Source of the DNA: Anaerolineales bacterium UBA2395
GTDB taxonomy: Bacteria; Chloroflexota; Anaerolineae; Anaerolineales; Villigracilaceae
DNA: 64,000 nt
Assembly (NCBI GenBank): GCA_002343775.1
Contig: DDSH01000006.1
Span: 133,984 to 197,983, forward strand
Reading direction: 5' to 3'
The notes beneath the pieces were generated by a model, which saw only the letters and a list, made by a program, of their open reading frames with translations, had not been told where the DNA came from and made no database searches. Of this stretch, positions 8,766 through 16,287 are shown piece by piece. Every line of letters begins with the position of its first letter. Within the stretch, counting starts at the first letter, position 1. A program made the position numbers and the translations under genes.

Positions 8766-9498
8766 TGAGGTTCGCCGTAAAAGCAACGAGGGTAAGCATT
8801 TCTACCAGGGTGGTGACTGTGCCGTAGATGTCGCCGGTGAGACCGGGGAGCAGGCGCATGGCGTAGGCGGCGGTGAGAAAGCCGATGAGCGCCGCGCCAA
8901 GCATGAAGGCGAAACCCAGCCAGCCGAAGACAAGCCATGCAGTAATGCCTGCGATCAATGTAGCAATGATGATCTCGCGAAGGGTCACATTGCGTTTCAT
9001 CTCAATGCCCAGTCCATCTTCACGGGCGTAGGGGAAGGCATAGATCACGAGCGGAGACGCCCAACGTCCCAGCGTGGTGGAAAGCATAATGGACGGGAAC
9101 AGGCTCAACGTCGAAGAAAGAGCCGCGAACTTCATCAACAAAACCAGAATGCCGCCAATCGTCCCAAAGGCGCCCATGCGCGAGTCTTTCATGATCTCGA
9201 GTCGTCGTTCGGGAGTCCAGCCGCCGAACAAGCCGTCGAGCGTATCCATAAAACCGTCGAGATGGAAGAAGCGCGTGAAGGCGATCCATGCGAAGAGCGT
9301 CAACGCCGCAGAGACGGTTTGAGGGAAGAGCAAATTCGCAGCGTAGTTCACGCCGTAAAGTGCAAAGCCCAACACAACACCCACGAGCGGAAACCAGCCC
9401 ACGGCGCGTCCCATCTCTTGCGAGGTGAACATGCGTTTGATGACGGTGGGGAAGATGGTGAGGAATTGGAAGGCGGCGAGAATGGGGATCATAGACAT
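8761..9498 (-). CDS. cobS: Adenosylcobinamide-GDP ribazoletransferase
   Basis: Cobalamin-5'-phosphate synthase: an integral membrane enzyme joining AdoCbi-GDP with alpha-ribazole. 245 residues with FQFLTIFP at the N-terminus and the acidic signature FFHLDGFMDTLDGLFGG followed by RMGAFG, both diagnostic of CobS. Multiple hydrophobic helices follow. The flanking genes cobC and cobT make alpha-ribazole and its phosphate, so the set is functionally complete for lower-ligand attachment. ATG at 9498 is used; the ATG two codons later is also possible. Confidence 0.95.
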   Translation of the reverse strand: MSMIPILAAFQFLTIFPTVIKRMFTSQEMGRAVGWFPLVGVVLGFALYGVNYAANLLFPQTVSAALTLFAWIAFTRFFHLDGFMDTLDGLFGGWTPERRLEIMKDSRMGAFGTIGGILVLLMKFAALSSTLSLFPSIMLSTTLGRWASPLVIYAFPYAREDGLGIEMKRNVTLREIIIATLIAGITAWLVFGWLGFAFMLGAALIGFLTAAYAMRLLPGLTGDIYGTVTTLVEMLTLVAFTANLT

Positions 9499-9514
9499 TT
9501 TTTACCACGAAGGC

Positions 9515-9565
9515 GCACAAAGGGTCACAAAGGTTTTCTTTGTATACCTTCGTGACCCTTTGTGG
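9515..9565. repeat. Long imperfect hairpin between cobT and cobS
   Basis: Arms 9515-9533 (GCACAAAGGGTCACAAAGG) and 9547-9565 (CCTTCGTGACCCTTTGTGG) pair over 19 bases with two mismatches. The right arm ends directly at the cobT stop codon. ACAAAGG also repeats with a 10-base period in the left arm. Similar CACAAAGG/CACGAAGG hairpins are, from memory, scattered in many environmental genomes. It may modulate read-through or message stability within the operon. Confidence 0.6.
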
Positions 9566-10621
9566 TTAATCCTTGCGGCTAACCCCCGCTTCACCGAAGG
9601 TTGCCATTTCGTTCAAAATCTTACACGCGGCTTCTGCCATGGAAATGCCCAGCGCCGAGCCAGTGCCTTCGCCGAGCCGCAGATTGAACTCGAGCAAAGG
9701 TTTCAGACCGAGCCAGTCCAACATCATGCCGTGCCCTTTTTCCAAGGAACGATGTGCCGCGATGAGATATTGCCTGCAATTGGGTGCAAGGGTTGCAGCG
9801 ATCAACGCCGCTGCGGTTGAAATAAAACCATCGGTCATCACTGGCACATGTTTTGATGCTGCGCCGATCATCACGCCTGCTAATCCGCCAATTTCAAAAC
9901 CACCTATCTTTGTAAGAATATCAATGCCATCTTCTATGTTTGGCTTGTTGATTTTTAACCCGCGCCTCACTACATTTATTTTGCGCGCCAGCCCGGCATC
10001 ATCCACACCCGTTCCGCGCCCAACGATATCTTCGGGTGTGCGCCCCAAAATACAAGCGGCAATCGCCGCCGAGGGCGTGGTGTTGCCAATGCCCATATCG
10101 CCTGTACCGAGGATGTCTGCGCCGTTGGAGATTTCTGCCAATGCGATTTCGATTCCGCTCTGAATGGATTCTTCTGCTTGTGCGCGGCTCATGGCTGGAC
10201 CTTGTGCCAGATTCGCCGTCCCCAAGCCGACTCTCCGCCGAATCAGCAGGGGCGAGGTCATCTCGCCTTCGCTGGCAATCCCCATATCTACCACTACGAC
10301 TCTTGCACCGATATGCCTGGTCAGCACATTGATCGCCGCTCCGCCGTTGAGGAAGTTCAACACCATCTGCGGCGTGACCTCCTGCGGATACGCGCTCACG
10401 CCTTCGGCAACCACGCCATGATCGCCCGCCATCACAATGATGGCTTTTTCGTTTATGACCGGCATGGGTTTGCGTTGAATTCCCGCCAGTTGAATGGACA
10501 GTTCTTCCAGCCGCCCCAAACTACCTGCGGGTTTGGTCAGTTGGTTTTGACGTTCACGCGCTGCATTCATCGCGGCTTGGTCAAGAGGTTGGATTTGATT
10601 GATGGTTTCAGTGATGTTCAT
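9566..10621 (-). CDS. cobT: Nicotinate-nucleotide--dimethylbenzimidazole phosphoribosyltransferase
   Basis: CobT makes alpha-ribazole-5'-phosphate from nicotinate mononucleotide and a lower-ligand base. 351 residues, family length. Visible signatures: MNFLNGGAAINVL, VVVDMGIAS, GTGDMGIGNTTPSAAI, and the C-terminal LRLGEGTGSALGISMAEAA, which holds the catalytic Glu. AGAGGAAATAA precedes the ATG. With cobS, cobC and cobU it completes nucleotide-loop assembly; the genes for making the corrin ring are absent, so this is a salvage operon. Confidence 0.97.
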   Translation of the reverse strand: MNITETINQIQPLDQAAMNAARERQNQLTKPAGSLGRLEELSIQLAGIQRKPMPVINEKAIIVMAGDHGVVAEGVSAYPQEVTPQMVLNFLNGGAAINVLTRHIGARVVVVDMGIASEGEMTSPLLIRRRVGLGTANLAQGPAMSRAQAEESIQSGIEIALAEISNGADILGTGDMGIGNTTPSAAIAACILGRTPEDIVGRGTGVDDAGLARKINVVRRGLKINKPNIEDGIDILTKIGGFEIGGLAGVMIGAASKHVPVMTDGFISTAAALIAATLAPNCRQYLIAAHRSLEKGHGMMLDWLGLKPLLEFNLRLGEGTGSALGISMAEAACKILNEMATFGEAGVSRKD

Positions 10622-10638
10622 TTATTTCCTCTATTATG

Positions 10639-10699
10639 TCATTGCGAGGGCGCTCTTGTTTGCTTGCCCCGATGTTTTCCGGGGTCGCCCTCGCAATGA
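10639..10699. repeat. TCATTGCGAGGGCG inverted repeat between cobO and cobT
   Basis: Perfect 14-base arms (10639-10652 and 10686-10699) enclose an inner CCCCG/CGGGG stem. The outer sequence TCATTGCGA...TCGCAATGA recurs at 57098-57178. It fills the space between cobO (upstream in transcription) and the cobT ribosome site. Confidence 0.75.
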
Positions 10700-10703
10700 T
10701 ATA

Positions 10704-11237
10704 TCAAAATTCGATCCCTGCCTGTGCCTGAATGCCCTGCTCATACGGATGCTTGATGAGCGTCATCTCGGTCACAAGGTCGGCTTGCTGGATCAAAGAT
10801 TCGGGGGCAGACCTGCCAGTAATGATGAGGTGCAATTCCGAAGGTCGGTGGAGGCGCAGCCATTCCAGTACCTCGTTCGTATCGAGCCAGTTATAGGCAA
10901 GGGTGTATGTGAATTCATCCAACACGATCAAGTCATAATTTCCACCGGCAATTTTTTCTTTGGCGATCTCCCAACCATGACGGGCGCGGGCAATGGTTTC
11001 GTCCATGTCTTTGGATGTCCATGTGAAACCGTCGCCAGTGGTGACCCATTCAATGCCGAGTTTCTTGGCGGCTTTGATCTCACCCCATTGCCCCGTCTCC
11101 GCTTTGATGAATTGGATCACACAGATTCGAAATCCACGCCCCCAGGCGCGCAAAACCGTGCCGAATGCCGCCGTGGATTTTCCCTTACCATCGCCAGTGT
11201 TGACGATGAGCAATCCTTTTTTTGTTTTGGATGTCAT
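10704..11237 (-). CDS. cobO: Corrinoid adenosyltransferase (CobA/BtuR type)
   Basis: Transfers the adenosyl group of ATP to the reduced corrinoid cobalt. 177 residues. The altered P-loop GDGKGKST (residues 15-22) is diagnostic, followed by FGTVLRAWGRGF, IQFIK, and the Walker-B-like YDLIVLDEF. The C-terminus KHPYEQGIQAQAGIEF matches the family end. AAGGAAAATCAA precedes the ATG. It lies between the PP-loop ATPase gene and cobT in the riboswitch operon. Confidence 0.96.
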   Translation of the reverse strand: MTSKTKKGLLIVNTGDGKGKSTAAFGTVLRAWGRGFRICVIQFIKAETGQWGEIKAAKKLGIEWVTTGDGFTWTSKDMDETIARARHGWEIAKEKIAGGNYDLIVLDEFTYTLAYNWLDTNEVLEWLRLHRPSELHLIITGRSAPESLIQQADLVTEMTLIKHPYEQGIQAQAGIEF

Positions 11238-11263
11238 TTGATTTTCCTTGAGTATTGCTGTTG

Positions 11264-11283
11264 AACAAGTCTATAGACTTGTT
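11264..11283. other. Perfect 20-base palindrome
   Basis: AACAAGTCTATAGACTTGTT reads the same on both strands with no spacer. It lies between the PP-loop ATPase stop and cobO start. It may be an operator-like site or cruciform-prone repeat; no T-run follows, so it is not a standard terminator. Confidence 0.7.
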
Positions 11284-11957
11284 TACTTAACCGGCAGGAT
11301 GTCGGTAAACACAAAACCATCCCGTACTACGGTTTCGCCAACTTGAATTGAAATCGGGTGGGCGAACATGGGACCATCGAAACAGAACGTATGGAACTCC
11401 CCGTTCTCCCCGCACGGGTCAGCGCTTGAGGGCAGGTCATTGAGCAATCCTTCGTCATACATGCGTCCTGCAAACGCAGTACCAATCTGTTTGGGGTCTA
11501 CTGTCGTAAGAACAGTACGAAGATCGTTTTTCAGCATTTCTTGCGCGAGGGCTTTTGTATCGCTGGGCGTGCGCCAAATAGGGAAGATGGGTTGAATGCC
11601 TGTGCCTGCCATCATGCGTTCACGATAGGCGCGGATTTCCTCGAGAAACAGGTCGCCGAATGCAACGTGGGTTATACCTTCTCGGTGAGCACGTTCGATG
11701 ACGGTACGCATTCTTGATTCATATTCTTCGTTTGAACAAGGGAAAGGCAGCGGCACAGACCAAAGCGGATAGCCTGCCGCCTCTGCCTGTTTTTCAACCA
11801 ACTCCATGCGGACGCCGTGCATGGCGACGCGGTTGTTCACTTCGTTAAAGGTGGTAAGCAAGCCGATGATTTCCACATTGGGCTGCTGACGCAGGGTGTG
11901 CAATGTCCATGCGCTGTCTTTGCCGGAAGACCAGGATAATAAAATTTTAGTTTTCAT
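11283..11957 (-). CDS. Dph6/adenine-nucleotide alpha-hydrolase-like PP-loop ATPase
   Basis: A 224-residue ATP-pyrophosphatase-fold protein with the PP-loop LLSWSSGKDSAWT at residues 7-19, like diphthine-ammonia ligase (Dph6/MJ0570) and related adenylating enzymes. The segment GITHVAFGDLFLEEIRAYRERMM is conserved in that family. Bacteria have no diphthamide, so its job differs. Its position inside a B12 salvage operon, overlapping btuD by ATGA, points to amide or nucleotide chemistry on corrinoids; that is inference. Two Cys near the C-terminus (DPCGENGEFHTFC) could bind metal. Confidence 0.85.
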   Translation of the reverse strand: MKTKILLSWSSGKDSAWTLHTLRQQPNVEIIGLLTTFNEVNNRVAMHGVRMELVEKQAEAAGYPLWSVPLPFPCSNEEYESRMRTVIERAHREGITHVAFGDLFLEEIRAYRERMMAGTGIQPIFPIWRTPSDTKALAQEMLKNDLRTVLTTVDPKQIGTAFAGRMYDEGLLNDLPSSADPCGENGEFHTFCFDGPMFAHPISIQVGETVVRDGFVFTDILPVK

Positions 11958-12940
11958 GTTGGTTTGGGGGAAAGGGTTTCGATCAGGCTTTCGAGCGAGA
12001 CGTGTTCACTTTGCCCATTGGGTGTGGAGAGACGCCAATGGTTCGCATCCAGCACATCCACATGGACAGGATGACGCGCACCGTTATTATGGACTTCGTA
12101 GCCGATGCGTTCCAGGGCGCGCCATGTCCATGCGGTGGCGACGCCGTCCTTTTCACCGTGCAGGCTGATGGGTCCACAAGCGGGTTGGTGAACTTTGAAC
12201 GCGCCGCTGGCATGGTCAAACTCGATGCCTTCGCTATGGAAGATGCGGGCAAGCGAACCATTGAGCGCGAGTTCTTCGGGCAAGCCAATGTGCAATTCAC
12301 CTTGCGAGGAAAGCAGCCAGAGTTTATCGGCGATGCGCAGGGCGAGGTCAAGGTCATGTGTGGAAAGCAGAATGGCGCAGTTAGTTTCGCGTGAGAGTCG
12401 TTTGAGCAATTGCAGGAGTTCCACGCGGCGCGGCAAGTCGAGGAAAGCGGTGGGTTCATCCAACAGGAGAATCTTCGGTTCCTGTGCCAGAGCGCGGGCG
12501 ATCATCACACGCTGACGTTCACCATCGCTCAATTCATGGATCGGGCGGGAGGCAAGTACATCGGAACCCGTCAGCCGCATGGCGTGCTGCACGGCTTCTT
12601 CGTCATGCGGAGTCAACGTTCCGCGCCAATCGGTGTAGGGATGCCGTCCAAGAGTCACCAATGCATACGCCGAGAGGTTGCCCGCTTCAACACGCCCCGT
12701 CAGCACGACGGCGAGTTGTTTGGCAAGGTCAAGCGCGGGCAGACTGTGCAAATCCACTTCGCCTAGTTTTACTGATCCCTGCAAGGGAGATTGCATGCCC
12801 GCCAAAGTGCGCAGCAAGGTGGATTTGCCCGCACCGTTCGGTCCGATGAGGCAGACCATTTCAGCGGGGCGCAGTTGCAGATCGAGGTTCGAGGCGAGCG
12901 GTTGGTGATAACCAATGGAGAGGGAGGTGGAGGAGAGCAT
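11954..12940 (-). CDS. btuD: Corrinoid/iron ABC importer ATPase with C-terminal extension
   Basis: ATPase of a BtuCDF/FecCD-type importer. Walker A GPNGAGKS (residues 33-40), Q-loop region, signature ELSDGERQRVMIARAL, Walker B ILLLDEPTAFLDL and H-loop STHDLDL are all present. The ABC domain ends near residue 235, and about 90 further residues follow with no family I recognise (WTWRALERIGYEV, HWRLSTPNG). The cobalamin riboswitch and cob genes argue for corrinoid rather than siderophore. The stop overlaps the next start by ATGA. Confidence 0.92.
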   Translation of the reverse strand: MLSSTSLSIGYHQPLASNLDLQLRPAEMVCLIGPNGAGKSTLLRTLAGMQSPLQGSVKLGEVDLHSLPALDLAKQLAVVLTGRVEAGNLSAYALVTLGRHPYTDWRGTLTPHDEEAVQHAMRLTGSDVLASRPIHELSDGERQRVMIARALAQEPKILLLDEPTAFLDLPRRVELLQLLKRLSRETNCAILLSTHDLDLALRIADKLWLLSSQGELHIGLPEELALNGSLARIFHSEGIEFDHASGAFKVHQPACGPISLHGEKDGVATAWTWRALERIGYEVHNNGARHPVHVDVLDANHWRLSTPNGQSEHVSLESLIETLSPKPT

Positions 12941-12943
12941 ATC

Positions 12944-12985
12944 AGTGGGTAGTGGAAAGTAGAAAATAGTAACTCGTAATTTGGA
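12944..12985. repeat. Heptad array before btuD
   Basis: Plus strand: AGTGGGT, AGTGGAA, AGTAGAA, AATAGTA, ACTCGTA, ATTTGGA, six units in exact 7-base phase, starting 3 bases from the btuD start codon. It is on the upstream side of btuD, which is read on the minus strand. Confidence 0.6.
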
Positions 12986-12987
12986 TT

Positions 12988-13039
12988 CCAGAAGCTCTGC
13001 TTCTGGGCTTACCTGTCATCCACAAGTAGAACTTGTGGA
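12988..13039. repeat. Two tandem short-loop hairpins between btuC and btuD
   Basis: First hairpin: CCAGAAGC (12988-12995), loop TCT, GCTTCTGG (12999-13006). Second: TCCACAAGT (13019-13027), loop AGA, ACTTGTGGA (13031-13039). Both are perfect with 3-base loops. They lie in the only sizeable gap between the two importer genes and could set the relative amounts of permease and ATPase. Confidence 0.6.
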
Positions 13040-13053
13040 GTCCGTGCCTACAA

Positions 13054-14115
13054 TCAAGAGGCGAAGGATTGGCGGAGTTGTTTTTGGCGCAGGATAACCC
13101 ACAGGATGATGGGCACGCCGAACAGCGACATGATGACATTGAGAGGTAACACAAATTGGCTGCCCGGCGATTGCGCAATGACATCGGCAACGAGAGCGAA
13201 GGATGCGCCCATTAACATGGAGGCGGGCAGCAGAGCGCGATGGTCCGCTGTATTGAGCAGGGAACGCGCCACATGCGGCACGGCAACGCCCACGAACCAC
13301 ACGGGTCCGCAGAAGGCAGTGGAAACACCCGCCAACAGCGAAGCGCTCACGATGATCCAGAAGCGGGTGCGGCGCACGTTGAGCCCGAGGGAACGGGCGT
13401 ATTCATCTCCAAGTAAGAGCGCATTCAACGGTTTGATCATCACATAACTGATGAACAAGCCAGACAAGATCACCGGGAAAAAGACACGCATTTGATTCCA
13501 TGTCACGCCGCCAAAACTGCCCGCCGACCACAGGCTGAATGCCTGTACCCGTTCCGGCTGGCTGAAATAGATCAACAGGCTGACGATGGCGTTGGTCAGA
13601 TAGCCGAACATCAAACCGAGGATGAGCAGGGTGATTGTATTTTGCACGCGACGGGAAACGATCAACACCGCGCCGAGCACTGCTCCTGCTCCCAAACTTG
13701 CGGCAACCGCCAGGCTTAAATCTCCGAAGGCATTCAAACCGGTGATAAAAGCCGACGCCCCGCCCGCACCAGCGCCAAGTACCACCAATGCCACGCCCAA
13801 ACTCGCGCCGGAACTGACCCCTAAAATGAACGGGTCTGCCAGCGGATTACGAAAAAGGGTTTGCATTTGCAAGCCAGCCACCGATAATGCCGCGCCGACG
13901 AGCATTGCCGTCACTGCTTTGGGCAGGCGGAATTTGAAGATGACAGCTGTCCACGAGGCTTTGTCGGGTTCGCCCCCGGTCAGGATGCGTAGAACCTGCT
14001 CCGGCGGGATATGAACCGATCCCAGTGTGAGGCTGAGAATGAATGCTACAGCGAGGATCACGATCAGCAGGACGACGATCCAGGTGCGAAGTCCGAGTTT
14101 GGGGAATGGGTGCAT
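13054..14115 (-). CDS. btuC: Corrinoid/iron ABC importer permease (FecCD/BtuC family)
   Basis: A 353-residue polytopic protein with about ten helices. Family signatures: GSVHIPPEQVLRIL near residue 30, RLPKAVTAMLVGAALSVAGLQMQTLFRNPLADPFILGVSSGA, and GPVWFVGVAVPHVAR near the C-terminal third. The start at 14115 follows a 100-base spacer filled with heptads after btuF. Works with the binding protein before it and the ATPase after it. Confidence 0.95.
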   Translation of the reverse strand: MHPFPKLGLRTWIVVLLIVILAVAFILSLTLGSVHIPPEQVLRILTGGEPDKASWTAVIFKFRLPKAVTAMLVGAALSVAGLQMQTLFRNPLADPFILGVSSGASLGVALVVLGAGAGGASAFITGLNAFGDLSLAVAASLGAGAVLGAVLIVSRRVQNTITLLILGLMFGYLTNAIVSLLIYFSQPERVQAFSLWSAGSFGGVTWNQMRVFFPVILSGLFISYVMIKPLNALLLGDEYARSLGLNVRRTRFWIIVSASLLAGVSTAFCGPVWFVGVAVPHVARSLLNTADHRALLPASMLMGASFALVADVIAQSPGSQFVLPLNVIMSLFGVPIILWVILRQKQLRQSFAS

Positions 14116-14119
14116 GGGC

Positions 14120-14217
14120 GATTAGAGATTAGAGATTGTTGGATAGTCGAAGGTCAAAAGTCAAAGGTCAAAACCGTTTTTGACTTTCGACTTGTGACCT
14201 TCAACTTGTAACTCGTT
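14120..14217. repeat. Fourteen-unit heptad array forming a hairpin, btuF-btuC spacer
   Basis: The spacer between the btuF stop and btuC start reads in exact 7-base steps: GATTAGA twice, GATTGTT, GGATAGT, CGAAGGT, CAAAAGT, CAAAGGT, CAAAACC, GTTTTTG, ACTTTCG, ACTTGTG, ACCTTCA, ACTTGTA, ACTCGTT. The two halves are roughly inverse (GAAGGTC at 14149-14155 pairs with GACCTTC at 14196-14202), so it can fold. Confidence 0.75.
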
Positions 14218-15451
14218 ATTTCAACTGGCGATAATAGACCAGTTCGTAGTCGGGCAACAGTTCGGGGTGGAATATCTTGATGAGGTCTGCCAGCACCAGT
14301 TCGGGATGAGCCACGGCGCTTTCGTAGTAGTCGTTGCCACCGTTGGCAGAGATGATGGCGTCGTTGTTCCAGATGTTTCCGTTTTGGTAGGCGGCGAAGT
14401 CGGCGTAACGCGCGTCGGCGGCGAGCAGGTCGTCAGGGGTGAAGAAGTAGCCGACGTTCACCCAGTAATCTGCGTCTTGCGCTGTCTCGAACACGGCTTC
14501 AAAGGCGAGCGGTAAACTGCCCGTGGAGGTGTCGTCTGCCCAGAGATAGTCTGCGCCCGCGTCTTTGAGAAAGTTGGCTGCAAAACTATTTCCGCCGGGC
14601 ATAGACCAGGTTCCCTGATAATCGGAGCCGGTGAAAACAGTGGGTTTCTCGGTCACACTGGCGGCAAGGGCTGCGTATTCGTTGTATTGTTCCACATTCT
14701 TTGCGAACAAGGCTTCGGCATCGGCTTCCTTGTTGAAGAAGACGGCGATGAACTTGCCCCATTCGGCGCGTCCGAGCGGGGAGGTTTCCAGCCATTCGGC
14801 GTTGACGATGGTCTTCAAGCCCGCTTCGATCAACACAGGATGCGCGTCATAATCGGGAGCGCCAGAACCGTAGGTGATGATGAGGTCTGGGCTGAGGTCG
14901 AGCGCCTGTTCCACGTTCACGCCAGAGCCGTAGCCGAGCATGGTCAACTTGCCTTCTTCCGCCATTTTCAAAACGGTGGGATTGCTGACGTAGGTGGCAT
15001 CGTCCAACCCGACGAGACGATCCAGCAGACCAAGTTCATCGAGGAACGGCAGGTAGGTGGTGGACATGGTCACAACGGTCTGTGCGGGAACTTCGATGAT
15101 CTGTTCATCAAGGAAGCCTTCGGGGGTAGGTGTGCCGCACTGCACCAGCGCATACTGCATAGACTCGGTCGCGCCGGGGTAGGGCGTTTTGACTGTGACC
15201 ACCTTATAGTTGTTGAAGTATTCCACGCTGAATCCGTCGGTGTGGGTCAACGCGGTTTTTTCGGGGAAGTAGTCAATGGAAGCATCGAATTCGCCTTCAG
15301 CGACACAAGTATCGGTGAGGTTCGCTTCGGGGGCGACGGCTTCAGCGACGGAAATTTCCGTCGGGGCAGAATCAACTACCGGCGTGGTTTGAGGCGCACA
15401 TGCAGCAAGCAGGGCGATGAGCAAAGTCAAAATCAAGGTCTTGCGTAACAT
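14216..15451 (-). CDS. btuF: Corrinoid/iron ABC importer substrate-binding lipoprotein
   Basis: 411 residues. Lipoprotein signal MLRKTLILTLLIALLAACAP, with the lipid-carrying Cys at residue 18. The periplasmic-binding fold of the BtuF/FepB type follows (LLDRLVGLDDATYVSNPTVLKMAEEGKL, NVEQALDLSPDLIITYGSG). AGGAG lies before the ATG. It is the first gene after the cobalamin riboswitch and leads the uptake and salvage operon. Ligand corrinoid is inferred from context. Confidence 0.93.
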   Translation of the reverse strand: MLRKTLILTLLIALLAACAPQTTPVVDSAPTEISVAEAVAPEANLTDTCVAEGEFDASIDYFPEKTALTHTDGFSVEYFNNYKVVTVKTPYPGATESMQYALVQCGTPTPEGFLDEQIIEVPAQTVVTMSTTYLPFLDELGLLDRLVGLDDATYVSNPTVLKMAEEGKLTMLGYGSGVNVEQALDLSPDLIITYGSGAPDYDAHPVLIEAGLKTIVNAEWLETSPLGRAEWGKFIAVFFNKEADAEALFAKNVEQYNEYAALAASVTEKPTVFTGSDYQGTWSMPGGNSFAANFLKDAGADYLWADDTSTGSLPLAFEAVFETAQDADYWVNVGYFFTPDDLLAADARYADFAAYQNGNIWNNDAIISANGGNDYYESAVAHPELVLADLIKIFHPELLPDYELVYYRQLK

Positions 15452-15500
15452 TTGTTTTCTCCTGGTGTGTGTTAGATCTTCTTATTACAGGAATCAAAAT

Positions 15501-15518
15501 CCCCAGCATGGGCTGGGG
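15501..15518 (-). terminator. Hairpin between riboswitch and btuF
   Basis: CCCCAGC and GCTGGGG pair with a 4-base loop. On the coding strand the hairpin is followed by ATTTTGATT, a weak T-run. It lies between the B12 aptamer and the btuF ribosome site, the usual place of the expression platform. Its use as a regulated terminator is inferred. Confidence 0.5.
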
Positions 15519-15584
15519 AGGGGAGAGGCAATCCGTTTGGATCCGTTCTCCACCTCCTTTCCGCGAGAAGTGGTTGAACCGAAT

Positions 15585-15705
15585 CAGAGCGGGCGACCTG
15601 GCTTGGTTCGAAAACCGATATTCGAATACTCGATTTTCGAACTTCACAGTTGCGCGACAGCGCCGGGTTTGCACCGGACTTCGCCGCTGGCTAATTCGTT
15701 ATGTT
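15585..15705 (-). promoter_or_regulatory. Cobalamin (B12) riboswitch
   Basis: On the minus strand the core runs GGCGAAGTCCGGTGCAAA, then CGCGCAACTGTGAAG (15640-15655), then a long hairpin built on TTCGAAAA/TTTTCGAA, then the B12 box AGCCAGGTCGCC (15592-15603). These match the conserved GGTGNAA, GCAACTGTGA and AGCCAGG elements of the AdoCbl aptamer in the right order. It sits about 130 bases before btuF. High B12 should switch off the operon. Confidence 0.93.
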
Positions 15706-15809
15706 ATTTCAATTCTATCATAGGCAATCCTGAAATTTGAATACCCCAGGAATGGTCAATCAATAGGTTGAGTTTCCTCATGCGTGGTGGCTGGTCTTGA
15801 CAGGCAAGT

Positions 15810-16268
15810 TTATTCCACCTGTGCAAGCGCCGTGAGGAGCAGGACCAGCGCACCGCAGATTGCCATCGCGTTGACATACCAGCGGAAGCGCCCAAGCGCC
15901 ATCTCTGCGCCTGTATTCGAACTCATCAGTGGACCGACGCGCATGATGGCGTTGAACCAGAAACCCATCCCAACCATGCCAACGATCAGGATGTGCTTGA
16001 CCAGCATCATCACGCTCCAAAGATTGTTGAATTTTCCGATTCCCGAATAATCTGGATCGATAATCGTCATATACACGCCTGTGATGGTAAACACCAGCAG
16101 GGAGATATACATCCATTTGCGGCTTTTTTTGGAGATGGCGCTGAGCGCGGCAGGATTCTCTGCAAGCGCGGGCAGGTAGATAACGGCAAGTAGGACGAAA
16201 TGTCCGACGAAGACCACAGTTGCCAGCGTGTGAAGCCAGTAGGAGAGTGCAATTAAAGTTGAGGTCAT
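15810..16268 (-). CDS. CopD/DUF2269-like small membrane protein
   Basis: About 152 residues with four hydrophobic helices. The first helix contains WLHTLATVVFVGHF and the third LVKHILIVGMVGMG; paired His in helices is a trait of the CopD superfamily, where they may bind haem or copper. ATG at 16268 is preferred because AAGGA lies 5 bases upstream; the ATG at 16274 leaves no spacing. The ribosome site sits right at the end of the DUF418 gene, so the two are an operon. Family placement is moderate. Confidence 0.7.
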   Translation of the reverse strand: MTSTLIALSYWLHTLATVVFVGHFVLLAVIYLPALAENPAALSAISKKSRKWMYISLLVFTITGVYMTIIDPDYSGIGKFNNLWSVMMLVKHILIVGMVGMGFWFNAIMRVGPLMSSNTGAEMALGRFRWYVNAMAICGALVLLLTALAQVE

Positions 16269-16287
16269 TGTCATCCTTAAAGAAGTT

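Noticed and set aside
8758..9555. Plus-strand open frame opposite cobS
   Set aside because: The composition (Glu/His/Arg-rich) is that of a shadow frame; cobS on the minus strand has clear family motifs.
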